Origin: Cohaesibacter gelatinilyticus | Lineage (GTDB): Bacteria > Pseudomonadota > Alphaproteobacteria > Rhizobiales > Cohaesibacteraceae | Reading direction: 5' to 3' | DNA length: 64,000 bases | Assembly (NCBI RefSeq): GCF_900215605.1 | Contig: NZ_OBEL01000003.1 | Coordinates: 124,001 to 188,000, forward strand | Shown here: in pieces, positions 17,133-25,732 of the stretch | Layout of the letters: every line of letters starts with the position of its first letter | Numbering within the stretch: the stretch's first letter is position 1 | Program-made: the position numbers and the translations under genes | Notes under the pieces: model-generated | The model's input: only the letters and a program-made list of their open reading frames with translations | What the model was told of the DNA's origin: nothing | The model's database searches: none

Positions 17133-17471
17133 ATGAAATTCATCACTGCCATCATCAAACCCTTCAAGCTCGACGCCGTACGCGACGCACTCGCTGCAGA
17201 AGGCGTCGAAGGGGTCACTGTCACCGAAGTCAAAGGCTTTGGACGCCAGCGCGGCCATACCGAGATTTACCGCGGCACCGAATATTCCGTCAGCTTCCTG
17301 CCAAAACTGAAACTGGAAATTGCCGTTACCGCCGACAAGGCTCCCGGCGCCATTCAAGCCATTCGCGAAGCAGCGGCCACCGGCCAAATCGGTGACGGCA
17401 AGGTTTTTGTGTTCGATCTGGAACATGCCATGCGCATCCGCACTGGCGAAACCGATCAAGAAGCACTCTAA
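17133..17471 (+). CDS. glnK: Nitrogen regulatory protein PII, GlnK
   Basis: A 112-residue PII signal protein that senses ATP/ADP and 2-oxoglutarate and gates AmtB. The T-loop sequence GFGRQRGHTEIYRGTEYSVS carries the uridylylation Tyr51, and the C-terminal signature is GDGKVFVFDLEHAMRIRTGE. The start is ATG 17133 (MKFITAIIKPFKL), which gives exactly the family length; the longer frame from 17070 is unsupported. It is linked to amtB 61 bp downstream as the standard glnK-amtB pair and is served by the sigma-54-like promoter. Confidence 0.96.
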   Translation: MKFITAIIKPFKLDAVRDALAAEGVEGVTVTEVKGFGRQRGHTEIYRGTEYSVSFLPKLKLEIAVTADKAPGAIQAIREAAATGQIGDGKVFVFDLEHAMRIRTGETDQEAL

Positions 17472-17532
17472 GGCGCGCTCCCACCCCTTTGCCAATTTCT
17501 CGCCAAAGCGCGACAACCAAAAGATCAATACC

Positions 17533-18867
17533 ATGAAAAAGCACATTCTACCCGTAACCCTTGGTCTCTTTGGCCTTATGAGTGGGCCACTATTAGCTCA
17601 AGACGCCACCACAGCCGCCGCAGATGCAGTGACATACGCTACCGCATCTGACATCAGCTATATCCTCAACACGCTGCTCTTCCTGATTGGTGGCTTCTTG
17701 GTCATGTGGATGGCTGCTGGCTTTGCAATGCTTGAAGCTGGTCTCGTCCGCACCAAAAACGTCTCCATGCAATGTCTGAAGAATATCTCGCTCTTTTCTG
17801 TTGCAGGCATCATGTTCTGGCTGGTTGGTTACAACCTGATGTATGAAGGCGTCGATGGCGGCTTCATGGGCACGCCATTGCCAAAAGACATCCCGGCTCC
17901 CGGCGACGATTCTGGCGATTATGCAGCCGCTTCTGACTGGTTCTTCCAGATGGTCTTCTGCGCCACCACTGCTTCCATCGTGTCCGGCACCATGGCAGAG
18001 CGCATCAAATTCTGGCCTTTCATCATCTTCACCACCATCCTGACCGGCATTCTCTATCCGATCACCGGTTCCTGGGAATGGGGTGCAGGCTGGTTGGATG
18101 CCAAAGGCTTCTCTGACTTTGCAGGCTCTACCCTCGTTCACTCTGTTGGTGGCTGGGCTGCTCTTGCTGGCGCCCTGATCCTTGGTGCTCGTAAAGGCAA
18201 ATATGCTGCTGATGGCCGCGTGATCCCACTGCCAGGTTCCTCCATGCCACTGGCAACTCTTGGTACATTCATTCTTTGGCTCGGTTGGTTCGGCTTCAAC
18301 GGTGCATCCCAGCTCGCTATGGGCACCATTGAAGATGCTTCCTCCATTTCGCGCATTTTCGCCAACACAAACATTGCCGCGGCTGCTGGCGTGGTCACCG
18401 TGGTGATCCTCACTCAGATCCTCTACAAGCGCATGGATATTTCCATGGCTCTCAACGGAGCCCTGGCTGGTCTGGTTTCCATCACCGCTGAACCACTGAT
18501 GCCAAACCTCTTCCAAGCCGCCTTCATCGGTGCGATTGGTGGCGTGATCGTCGTCTTTGTTGTCCCTCTGCTCGACAAGCTGAAAATCGATGACGTGGTT
18601 GGTGCAATCCCTGTTCACTTGATCGCTGGTATCTGGGGCACCCTGATTGTGCCTCTGACCAACTCTGATGCAACCTACGGAATTCAGCTGCTTGGCGTTG
18701 TTGCCATCGGTGCCTTCACCTTCATCGCCAGTGCGGCGATCTGGTACGGCCTGAAAGCCACCATCGGAATCCGTGTCTCCGATGCAGAGGAAGCCATGGG
18801 TCTGGATAAGGTCGAAGTCGGCGTCGAAGCTTATCCAGAATTTGGGCAAGGCAGCGCTAGACTATAA
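17533..18867 (+). CDS. amtB: Ammonium transporter AmtB
   Basis: A 444-residue ammonium channel subunit (trimeric, inner membrane). A cleavable signal peptide (KKHILPVTLGLFGLMSGPLLA, cut after LLAQ) precedes about 11 helices. The channel histidines are seen in FAGSTLVHSVGGWAAL and IPVHLIAGIWGTL, and the cytoplasmic loops needed for GlnK contact are intact. ATG 17533 was chosen because it begins the signal peptide and follows glnK by 61 bp; the frame extending to 17320 overlaps glnK. Followed by a perfect 12-bp terminator hairpin. Confidence 0.95.
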   Translation: MKKHILPVTLGLFGLMSGPLLAQDATTAAADAVTYATASDISYILNTLLFLIGGFLVMWMAAGFAMLEAGLVRTKNVSMQCLKNISLFSVAGIMFWLVGYNLMYEGVDGGFMGTPLPKDIPAPGDDSGDYAAASDWFFQMVFCATTASIVSGTMAERIKFWPFIIFTTILTGILYPITGSWEWGAGWLDAKGFSDFAGSTLVHSVGGWAALAGALILGARKGKYAADGRVIPLPGSSMPLATLGTFILWLGWFGFNGASQLAMGTIEDASSISRIFANTNIAAAAGVVTVVILTQILYKRMDISMALNGALAGLVSITAEPLMPNLFQAAFIGAIGGVIVVFVVPLLDKLKIDDVVGAIPVHLIAGIWGTLIVPLTNSDATYGIQLLGVVAIGAFTFIASAAIWYGLKATIGIRVSDAEEAMGLDKVEVGVEAYPEFGQGSARL

Positions 18868-18925
18868 AATAGCAGCGTAATGGGGAGCTTATCACCCTCC
18901 CCTTCAGCCTTGACCCCAGAGGGGG

Positions 18926-18964
18926 AAGCCAGACAGGATCTCCAAACATCCTGTCTGGCTTTCA
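18926..18964 (+). terminator. Intrinsic terminator of glnK-amtB
   Basis: GCCAGACAGGAT (18928-18939) pairs perfectly with ATCCTGTCTGGC (18948-18959), extended by AA/TT, and is followed by TTTC. Confidence 0.85.
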
Positions 18965-19104
18965 TTTATCTGCTTACTTTCCCCGCACTTGCCTCACAAA
19001 CTGTTTAAATTTTAAGCAAAAATATCAATGCCTATTTTTTAGACATTTCATCATTTCTGAACTAAGTTTTTGAAATATTATAGAAATCAATTTTTCTGCC
19101 TAAT

Positions 19105-19120
19105 TGGCATACATCTTGAA
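19105..19120 (+). promoter_or_regulatory. Sigma-54-like promoter of the second amtB
   Basis: TGGCAT-ACATC-TTGAA fits the -24/-12 pattern with the correct 5-nt spacing, 76 bp before the start codon. The shared TTGAA -12 variant with the glnK promoter supports co-regulation. Confidence 0.6.
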
Positions 19121-19195
19121 AGCTAAAATCCCCGAACCAATCAGTTTTGCGTAATTCTTAGGCATTTTGCCAAGAAATATACAAGGGGAATATCA

Positions 19196-20422
19196 ATGGA
19201 AGGCCAATTCACTGGGGCAGATGTCTTCTTCGTACTCTTAGGGGCAATTCTCGTCTTCGCGATGCATTCCGGTTTTGCCTTCCTGGAGGTCGGAACCGTT
19301 CGTCACAAGAACCAGGTCAATGCCTTGGTCAAGATCCTGGTGGATTTTGCCATCTCTACCGTCGTCTATTTCTTCTTTGGTTTTGCCATTGCCTATGGCA
19401 CCAGCTTCTTTGTCAGCGCCAGCGAACTATCCGGCGCAGGCAGCTCGGGAATATTCGAAGCCAAAGGCCTGACCCTGGTGAAATTCTTCTTCCTCACCAC
19501 CTTTGCAGCCGCGATCCCCGCCATCATTTCCGGTGGCATAGCAGAGCGCATGAAATTCGCACCACAATGCTTCGCAACTGTTGCACTGGTTGGCGTGCTC
19601 TATCCCTTTTTCGAGGGCCTGATGTGGGGTGGCAATTTTGGTCTGCAAGGCTGGTTTGAAAGCGCTCTTGGTGCTCCATTCCATGACTTTGCCGGATCCA
19701 TTGTCGTTCATGGCGTCGGCGGCTGGATTGCCCTTGCCGCAGTCATGCTGCTAGGTGCCCGTATCGGTCGCTATACCAAAGACGGTCGTCCGATTGGTAT
19801 CCCTCCTTCTTCCGTGCCATGGCTTGCCCTCGGTTCCTGGCTTCTGTGTGTGGGCTGGTTCGGTTTCAATGTCATGACCGCTCAATCTCTGGAAAGCATT
19901 TCCGGTCTTGTTGCCATGAACTCGCTGATGGCCATGGTCGGTGGCATTCTGTCTTCCCTCGTCATTGGTCGAAATGACCCGGGCTTCATTCATAACGGTG
20001 CTTTGGCTGGCCTTGTGGCCGTTTGTGCCGGATCAGACATCATGCACCCAATCGGCTCACTTTTTGTCGGTGGTGTTGCCGGAGCAATCTTCATCTATGC
20101 CTTCAATCTGGCGCAGAACAAACTCAAGATCGACGATGTGCTTGGTGTTTGGCCTCTCCATGGCCTGTGTGGCCTTTGGGGCGGCATTGCAGCTGGCATC
20201 TTCGGATCCACCGCTCTGGGTGGCATGGGCGGCGTAACCTTTGCCTCTCAATTGGTGGGCAGCCTGATGGGCGTAGCCTATGCTTTTGCAGGAGGATATC
20301 TGGTCTATGGCGTCCTGAAAGCAACCACCGGTATTCGCCTCTCATCCGATGATGAACGTATGGGTGCCGATTTGGCCATTCACAAGATTTCGGCCAATCC
20401 GGACACGGACATCATGCGCTAA
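19196..20422 (+). CDS. amtB: Second ammonium transporter (AmtB paralogue)
   Basis: A 408-residue Amt-family transporter, clearly different from the neighbouring AmtB. It starts directly with helix 1 (GADVFFVLLGAILVFAMHSG) and has no signal peptide. Channel histidines lie in FAGSIVVHGVGGWIAL and WPLHGLCGLWGG, and the NGALAGLVAVCAGSD block is intact. The C-terminal tail (SSDDERMGADLAIHKISANP) is typical. ATG 19196 follows AAGGGGAA. It has no glnB/glnK of its own; the nearby GlnK may serve both. Own promoter and terminator make it a separate unit. Confidence 0.93.
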   Translation: MEGQFTGADVFFVLLGAILVFAMHSGFAFLEVGTVRHKNQVNALVKILVDFAISTVVYFFFGFAIAYGTSFFVSASELSGAGSSGIFEAKGLTLVKFFFLTTFAAAIPAIISGGIAERMKFAPQCFATVALVGVLYPFFEGLMWGGNFGLQGWFESALGAPFHDFAGSIVVHGVGGWIALAAVMLLGARIGRYTKDGRPIGIPPSSVPWLALGSWLLCVGWFGFNVMTAQSLESISGLVAMNSLMAMVGGILSSLVIGRNDPGFIHNGALAGLVAVCAGSDIMHPIGSLFVGGVAGAIFIYAFNLAQNKLKIDDVLGVWPLHGLCGLWGGIAAGIFGSTALGGMGGVTFASQLVGSLMGVAYAFAGGYLVYGVLKATTGIRLSSDDERMGADLAIHKISANPDTDIMR

Positions 20423-20468
20423 GAGAATTGCACTCCCCGCAGACAGCTCTTTGCTATGAGCTGTACTT

Positions 20469-20506
20469 AGGTGGCATGAGATGAGACCCTCATGTCACCT
20501 TTTTTC
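20469..20506 (+). terminator. Intrinsic terminator of the second amtB
   Basis: AGGTGGCATGAG (20469-20480) pairs with CTCATGTCACCT (20489-20500) with one mismatch and is followed by T7. Confidence 0.87.
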
Positions 20507-20700
20507 TTCAATTCAATCCATTTTCTGGACAGCCTCCGCACTCATGCCTCCCTTTATTAAGCCAGCTGTCCACGCCTTTTCCAAGAACAGGACTTTCTGC
20601 CAGTCCTAGACCTAAGGTTTGTCTTGCCAAGATCCCGACAACCCCCTAAACCGCTATCAACACAGTTTTCTATCGACCCTGTCCGAATGGAGAGACATTC

Positions 20701-21225
20701 ATGAATATTAGCGAAATCCCAGCTGGCAAAGACGCACCTGAAGACATCTATGTTGTGATCGAAGTGCCAAAGGGTTCTTCTGTCAAATATGAAGTTGAAA
20801 AAGACTCCGGCGCTGTCTTCGTGGATCGCTTTCTCTTCACCCCAATGGCCTACCCATGTGATTATGGCTTTGTTCCAAACACTCTGGCCGACGATGGTGA
20901 CCCAATCGACGTTCTGGTCGTAGGCGACGCACAGCTGAGCCCAGGCGTTGTGATGCGTGCTCGCCCGATTGGCGTTCTGATCATGGAAGATGATGGAGGC
21001 AAGGACGAGAAAGTGGTTGCTGTTCCGCATTCCAAATTGACCAGCCACTATGATCACATCAAAACCTATGAAGATCTTCCAAAGAACCTGATCGAACAGA
21101 TCAAGCATTTCTTTGAGCATTACAAAGATCTCGAGCCTGGAAAATGGGTAAAGATTGAAGATTGGGCAGGCCCTGAAAAAGCCAAGGAAATGATCCAGAC
21201 TTCCATCGACAACATGAAGAAATAA
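20701..21225 (+). CDS. ppa: Inorganic pyrophosphatase (family I)
   Basis: A 174-residue soluble hexameric-type pyrophosphatase that hydrolyses PPi from biosynthesis. The signature [12 protein letters not shown] with its metal-binding Asp residues is intact, as are the substrate-binding Lys/Arg/Tyr positions in [18 protein letters not shown] and [15 protein letters not shown] 20701 follows GGAGAG. It is monocistronic and ends before a strong terminator, in a convergent arrangement with the YggT gene. Confidence 0.97.
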   Translation: MNISEIPAGKDAPEDIYVVIEVPKGSSVKYEVEKDSGAVFVDRFLFTPMAYPCDYGFVPNTLADDGDPIDVLVVGDAQLSPGVVMRARPIGVLIMEDDGGKDEKVVAVPHSKLTSHYDHIKTYEDLPKNLIEQIKHFFEHYKDLEPGKWVKIEDWAGPEKAKEMIQTSIDNMKK

Positions 21226-21245
21226 TCTTCGAAACATTTGATTTG

Positions 21246-21280
21246 AAAAGGCGCGACCCAACCAGGATCGCGCCTTTTTT
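21246..21280 (+). terminator. Intrinsic terminator of ppa
   Basis: AAAAGGCGCGA (21246-21256) pairs with TCGCGCCTTTT (21268-21278), followed by more T residues. Confidence 0.88.
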
Positions 21281-21305
21281 GTCTACGCATTCCATAAAAA
21301 GATAA

Positions 21306-21321
21306 GGGGCCATATGGCCCC
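21306..21321 (-). terminator. Palindrome after yggT, probable terminator
   Basis: The 16-bp palindrome GGGGCCATATGGCCCC can form a 6-bp GC stem with an ATAT loop; on the minus strand it leads into TTATCTTTTT. Confidence 0.6.
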
Positions 21322-21352
21322 TGCTCATCAATATATTCATTTGCACAGGATC

Positions 21353-21631
21353 TTAATAGATACCGGTTCGCAACAGATTGCGAATGAAGAAGATAGCAAG
21401 CAGCAGAACAATCGGTGACAAATCCATTCCGCCCATCGGAGGCAGGAAAGCACGAATGCGAGACAGAACAGGCTCGGTCAGCTTCCAGCACAGTTCATAA
21501 ATGCCAGCAACAATCTGATTGCGCGGATTGACAATATTGAAGGTAAACAACCATGAGAAAACGGCGCTTGCAATCACCACATAGGTATAGAGGCTCAAAA
21601 CAAGGTCAATCAGATTAATAACAGCAGTCAT
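21353..21631 (-). CDS. YggT family membrane protein
   Basis: A 92-residue inner-membrane protein of the YggT family with two hydrophobic segments, LIDLVLSLYTYVVIASAVFS near the N terminus and SPIVLLLAIFFI near the C terminus. The family motif FNIVNPRN and the LTEPVLSRIRAFLPPMGGMD block are intact, and length is normal for the single-repeat form. Relatives are linked to osmotic stress or cell division without a settled mechanism. ATG 21631 is at the expected place. No operon partner is visible. Confidence 0.92.
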   Translation of the reverse strand: MTAVINLIDLVLSLYTYVVIASAVFSWLFTFNIVNPRNQIVAGIYELCWKLTEPVLSRIRAFLPPMGGMDLSPIVLLLAIFFIRNLLRTGIY

Positions 21632-22054
21632 AATGTCCTCAGCAAACCTAATGCAGGCAAATCATTTGAAAGGTCAGGATCCTGAACCCCGGCTCACCTT
21701 ATCCATGTAGCGAGCTGTAGCCGCTCCTGCAAGACCTCACGGGCAGGAAAAACAGATAGACACGATTTTAGGCTAAAGAGAGCTGCAAACCGGACGGGCC
21801 CAACAGGGCACGCAAAACAAATCACCACCGGACCCATCCAGATCGCAAATCTGGCTACGCAAAACCAAATGCCAGATGACAGGAATTTTGCAAGGAGCGT
21901 GCCAGATCAGGCGGGTGGCAATGACAACAAGATCTTGTTTAAAAAATGACCTCAGGCCCAGATATAGGGTTTTATTACCCTTTGTTAGGCTCTCATATCG
22001 TGCAAATTGCAATAGAGAATTTGCAATCTGCGAAAGGGCAAAAAATGATGGAGA
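21632..22054. other. Intergenic region with no recognised gene
   Basis: This 423-bp gap lies upstream of the YggT gene and downstream of the glutamine amidotransferase gene, both on the minus strand. A 79-codon minus frame at 21773-22012 has no recognisable family, no ribosome site and unusual Trp/Cys-rich composition, so I do not call it. A promoter for yggT is expected near 21640-21720. I see nothing else. Confidence 0.5.
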
Positions 22055-22768
22055 TTACTTCTGGTGATCTGAAGCCTGTCCAATCCATAGATCAAGAAAC
22101 TGAACCAGCCAGCGCTCAACTGCCGGATCAAAAATAAAACGATTTCGAAAATGATCATGTCGCTGTTTTGCACCCGGTAATTTCAAACGTTCCGAAGCTT
22201 TCACTGTCCAGCGATTCATCATTGCGAGCGTCACTTCAGGGTGAAATTGCAGCCCATAAGCTGCTTTTCCATACCGAAAGGCCTGATTGGCAAACAAATC
22301 TCCCGTCGCCAGAAGCTCCGCATCCTTGGGAACGGAAAAACCCTCGCTGTGCCATTGATAAACCCGTTCTGGCCATTCCAGCATCTGATCGCCCGCATTT
22401 GTGGCATGAACCGGATAATAACCGATTTCGACCTGACCATCTGTTCGAGCGGAAACCGATCCACCCAATTGTTTGGCCAACATTTGCCCACCAAGACAAA
22501 TGCCAAGAAATGGTGTATCGGCCTGCAAGGGAACATGAATCCAGTCAATCTCGCGTTTGACAAATGCATCCGGGTCATTCGCACTCATGGGACCACCAAA
22601 AATAACGGCACCCGCATGCTCATCCATATGAATGGGTAGAGGATCTCCAAAACGAGGACGGCGAATATCAAGATGAAATCCGCGCTGTTCCAGCATCCAG
22701 CCAACCCGGCCTGGAATAGATTGTTTCTGATGCAGAACAACCAGAATTTTAGGTTGATCGATGGTCAT
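22055..22768 (-). CDS. Class I glutamine amidotransferase-like protein
   Basis: A 237-residue stand-alone GATase1 domain. The nucleophile elbow FLGICLGGQMLAK holds the catalytic Cys, and the His/Glu pair is in YGLQFHPEVT, so it should be an active glutaminase or a gamma-glutamyl hydrolase-like enzyme; the acceptor substrate is unknown. It resembles the GMP-synthase-like amidotransferases of unknown role, such as YfeJ-type proteins. Start ATG 22768 lies two bases after the stop of the TerB gene, so the two are translationally linked on the minus strand. Confidence 0.87.
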   Translation of the reverse strand: MTIDQPKILVVLHQKQSIPGRVGWMLEQRGFHLDIRRPRFGDPLPIHMDEHAGAVIFGGPMSANDPDAFVKREIDWIHVPLQADTPFLGICLGGQMLAKQLGGSVSARTDGQVEIGYYPVHATNAGDQMLEWPERVYQWHSEGFSVPKDAELLATGDLFANQAFRYGKAAYGLQFHPEVTLAMMNRWTVKASERLKLPGAKQRHDHFRNRFIFDPAVERWLVQFLDLWIGQASDHQK

Positions 22769-22770
22769 CC

Positions 22771-23235
22771 CTATTGATCAACCTGCTGTGCCTGTACGGA
22801 TTTGCGAAGACGAATGCGATCACGTCTGGACACTCCCAACAATTCAGCTACCCGCCAGACAAGATTGTCTTCAAATTCGTGAATATACCCGTCAGCCAGA
22901 ACCAATTCCCACATCATTTCAATGATCTGGGCACGTCCATCTTCATCGAGATTACGTTTCAGAACGGATGTGAAATTATAAAGATCAACCGCCTCATTGT
23001 CACGCTCACGCGCAATATCAATCAATGCATCGGTTTCATCATCGCTCAGCTCATATCGGCTCTTCAGAATAATGCGCAATGCTTTTTGCTCAGCGTCATC
23101 CACCACACCATCGACACTGACAAGATGCACCAACAAAGCAGCAGCCGCGATGCGATAATCCCCATCAGAGAAAAGGGTTGCATCATCGTCTTCAGCTGAC
23201 AAACCTTTGAAAAACTGCATCAAACTATCAAACAT
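22771..23235 (-). CDS. TerB-family (tellurite resistance TerB-like) protein
   Basis: A 154-residue helical protein with a TerB/DjlA-like domain: AAAALLVHLVSVDGVVDDAEQKAL (first part) and MMWELVLADGYIHEFEDNLVWRVA supply the two acidic metal-binding repeats (DGVVDDAE and DGYIHEFE). The domain binds divalent metal in relatives, but most TerB-domain proteins are not tellurite resistance factors. Start ATG 23235 (MFDSLMQFF) is preferred because of the AGGACGG ribosome site; a longer frame to 23337 runs into the repeat region. First gene of a two-gene unit with the amidotransferase. Confidence 0.87.
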   Translation of the reverse strand: MFDSLMQFFKGLSAEDDDATLFSDGDYRIAAAALLVHLVSVDGVVDDAEQKALRIILKSRYELSDDETDALIDIARERDNEAVDLYNFTSVLKRNLDEDGRAQIIEMMWELVLADGYIHEFEDNLVWRVAELLGVSRRDRIRLRKSVQAQQVDQ

Positions 23236-23370
23236 ATTCCGTCCTATCTTTTCGTACAAACAGGCAAACTCACCTGACCGCAAGCTCAGTGTAATCGGTC
23301 TTCTGTTAAGATAAAGATAGAAAGAAGGCGATATCAATAAGGCCGCACACGCAAAAAAAGCGTGATTACC

Positions 23371-23444
23371 GCGCGTTCCTGAAAAGTTGTAGACTTTTCA
23401 GACAAGAATTCGCATGGAGAAAGCGCGTTCCTGAAAAGTTGTAG
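23371..23444. repeat. Two 22-bp direct repeats, part of a palindromic element
   Basis: The same 22 bp (starting GCGCGTTCCTGAAAAGTTGT) occurs at 23371-23392 and 23423-23444. The first copy continues as CTGAAAAGT-TGTAG-ACTTTTCAG (23379-23401), a perfect 9-bp inverted repeat, and then ACAAGAATTCGC. This looks like the dispersed extragenic palindromes common in Rhizobiales genomes. It lies between the TerB gene and the end of the DUF1513 gene. Confidence 0.8.
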
Positions 23445-23483
23445 GGTTTGCCAAACAAGAGACGCTTGCACGTGGGAAGGGAT

Positions 23484-24608
23484 TTACAGAGCAATCATGT
23501 GATTATCAAAAGCCAACCCGGACTGATGATGACTGACCTCAAAGGCTGATTCTGCGGGCAATCCAACCCGGCCGAAATCACCTATACCATTGCTCATCAC
23601 AAAACCTTTGCCCCATGCGGCGATTCCGCACCCATCACGCAAGGCTGTTTCGCCCAGATAGGTGCCTCGCTCCACATCCCAATAGAGCACCTTGCCACCA
23701 CGCGGACAGGACGTAGCAACCAGCGAGCCTTCGCCATTACACATGACCGAACCGACATAGTTGCGAAGAGAATAAAACAGATCTTCCGGGATCTCGCTCA
23801 TACGCACTTCGCCATCGCGCTTGTAGGAACCAATCAAAGGCACTTCCTCGGTCAATTCCCCTTGATGCTGACAACCAAACCAGACACGCTGATCCTTATC
23901 GATGCTCATATGGCGAATGGATAGCTGGTGCAGATCAGCGGGCAATTCCATCTGATCCAGCAAATCGCCGCTGGTTATATCAACAAAAGACAGATTGGGT
24001 TTCATATCATCAAGATTGAGCTTCACCCGGCGATAATCAGGATGGGTCATGATACCACCATTGGCAACTGCCAAGGTCTTGCCATCCCCCATCAACAATA
24101 TTTCGTGCGGTCCTACACCATGGGAGAAATGCTCACCAATACGCTTGAAACCAGCCTGCACATCATAGATGCCAATCACTCCATGGGTAATGTCATCTTT
24201 ATCTGTGAAGGCATTCTCGGCAGCATAGAGAAGTTGACCATCAATCGAGAATGCCCCATGACCGAAATAGTGGCGATCTTCCCGCGCCCAGATCAGGTTA
24301 GGCTCAGACCCATTTGTCGGAATGGCCAGCATGAAACGCCCCGGACGACGGGCAAAAGCCACAACCAGATCCCCTTTTGGGGAAACCGCAACATCATGAC
24401 CACGATCCTCCAGCGGATAGGAAGCAAGAGGGATACCCGCTTCATCGAGCAACTGGACAGCAAAGCTCTTATCTGCCAACCGTACTGCACTGGCAAAAAA
24501 GGCTTTGGACTGCGCAGCCAGATCTCTTGGCAATCCAATCAGTCCACTTATCAGAGCCACACCGCCAGCGGCCAACAATTGCCTTCGATCCAACTCCAAT
24601 GCAGACAT
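23484..24608 (-). CDS. DUF1513 family protein, exported beta-propeller-like
   Basis: A 374-residue protein of the DUF1513 family, usually found beside imelysin and di-heme oxidoreductase genes. The N terminus ELDRRQLLAAGGVALISGLI has a twin-arginine motif (DRRQLL) and a hydrophobic stretch, so Tat export to the periplasm is likely. The remainder has repeated strand-rich blocks resembling a propeller (for example AVSPKGDLVVAFARRPGRF, GVIGIYDVQAGFKRIGEH). Start ATG 24608 follows GGGGA; a TTG two codons earlier overlaps the preceding stop. It is the last gene of a four-gene operon; function probably in periplasmic metal (iron) handling, unproven. Confidence 0.86.
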   Translation of the reverse strand: MSALELDRRQLLAAGGVALISGLIGLPRDLAAQSKAFFASAVRLADKSFAVQLLDEAGIPLASYPLEDRGHDVAVSPKGDLVVAFARRPGRFMLAIPTNGSEPNLIWAREDRHYFGHGAFSIDGQLLYAAENAFTDKDDITHGVIGIYDVQAGFKRIGEHFSHGVGPHEILLMGDGKTLAVANGGIMTHPDYRRVKLNLDDMKPNLSFVDITSGDLLDQMELPADLHQLSIRHMSIDKDQRVWFGCQHQGELTEEVPLIGSYKRDGEVRMSEIPEDLFYSLRNYVGSVMCNGEGSLVATSCPRGGKVLYWDVERGTYLGETALRDGCGIAAWGKGFVMSNGIGDFGRVGLPAESAFEVSHHQSGLAFDNHMIAL

Positions 24609-24610
24609 GA

Positions 24611-25729
24611 TCAATCCCCATCCAATGAATTGAAGCCGATCACCAAAGCAGCGCCAGCCGCATATTCAGAAATCATCATCTCACCAAAGCCACGCACCAC
24701 TGTCTCCAGATATTGGAATTGCTTGCGCCCTTCCTCGTCTGTGACAGCCTTTGGCATGCCGATCTCGCCAAGTTTCTTCAGCGTCTTGCTACCATTTTTC
24801 AACTCGAACTCAGCCCCGTTGATGATCCACCAAGCATCTTCATCCAACAGCATTTCGAAATCAGCTTCATGGATCAATTGCCCGGCATGATCCAAACTGG
24901 ATTGCATGGAAATCAGGCTTGCACCTGCTCTGCGGAACATGGCCTTTTTGGGCTTGGCTTTTCTCAACTCTCTACCAACAACAGGAAGCAACTTCACATC
25001 AGTAAAATATTGACCATTCGTACCCAGGGCTTTCACCAGTTCGGCGACCACTTCCTTGCCTTCACGATAAACCGGATTGTCTTTGCCTGGCTGGGTGAAG
25101 GTCTTGCCAAATCCATCCATGGACCAGGCTTTCACCAAATCCGAGCTGGTTGCCACAATATTGCCTGCGATGGCATACGCAAGCTCACAACGATAAGCGC
25201 CTTTTGCATCACCTTTGGTCCAAAGGCTCTCATAACCCTCACCAAACAGCGCATATTCCAGAGCATTCAATCCTTGAAATGCCACCGATCCACTTGCTAG
25301 AGCCCCCGGTTCCAGACGCTTGGCATCCTGATCATTGATAGCACGGCGTACTTTTTTCAGCGCAGTGCCTTTGCGATCGGGCCAAAAGAGCAGGCGATGA
25401 AAGCGGTTCTCGGATTGCATCGGACCGAAACGCAGGAATTCTACCGCGCCCCACTGATAGACAAGACGGCCAAAATCTGAACGTACAGCATCATGAGCCT
25501 CAATGGACGGACTGGCACAGAAGTCTTTGATCTGCGCTTCCATCCGTCCAGCCTGACCTTGCAGACCTTCAAATGATGGCAAAATGTAATTGCCATAGGC
25601 CTTTTGAGCGACCTTCTGATAATCCGCCTCCAAAGGTGCAGCAGCTGCAGGCATAACCAGCCCTCCAGCCATAACCAAACCCAATGTTGCGGATATCCAT
25701 TTCGCCATCATCAATGTCCCAAATTTCAT
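24611..25729 (-). CDS. Imelysin family protein (second copy)
   Basis: A 372-residue exported protein of the imelysin (peptidase M75 / EfeO-like) family. A signal peptide (MAKWISATLGLVMAGGLVMP, cut near AAAAP) precedes two helical-bundle halves. The family GxHxxE motif, intact in the first copy, reads GLNALEYALFG here: the His is replaced by Asn while the Glu is kept. If that site binds metal, this copy may bind differently. No protease activity is established for the family. Start ATG 25729; it follows the di-heme oxidoreductase by 3 bp and nearly overlaps the DUF1513 gene. Confidence 0.88.
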   Translation of the reverse strand: MKFGTLMMAKWISATLGLVMAGGLVMPAAAAPLEADYQKVAQKAYGNYILPSFEGLQGQAGRMEAQIKDFCASPSIEAHDAVRSDFGRLVYQWGAVEFLRFGPMQSENRFHRLLFWPDRKGTALKKVRRAINDQDAKRLEPGALASGSVAFQGLNALEYALFGEGYESLWTKGDAKGAYRCELAYAIAGNIVATSSDLVKAWSMDGFGKTFTQPGKDNPVYREGKEVVAELVKALGTNGQYFTDVKLLPVVGRELRKAKPKKAMFRRAGASLISMQSSLDHAGQLIHEADFEMLLDEDAWWIINGAEFELKNGSKTLKKLGEIGMPKAVTDEEGRKQFQYLETVVRGFGEMMISEYAAGAALVIGFNSLDGD

Positions 25730-25732
25730 CCC

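Larger units (their letters stand above)
18868..19195 (+). other. Region between the two amtB genes
   Basis: A 328-bp gap with the first amtB terminator (18926-18961), very AT-rich sequence at 19000-19100 and the sigma-54-like promoter at 19105-19120. No gene is seen. Confidence 0.6.

Noticed and set aside
17593-18849. 418-codon minus-strand frame opposite amtB
   Set aside because: His/Asp/Gly-rich composition and full overlap with AmtB show it is a shadow frame.
21773-22012. 79-codon minus-strand frame between the YggT and amidotransferase genes
   Set aside because: No known family, no ribosome site, and composition unlike real genes in this window.
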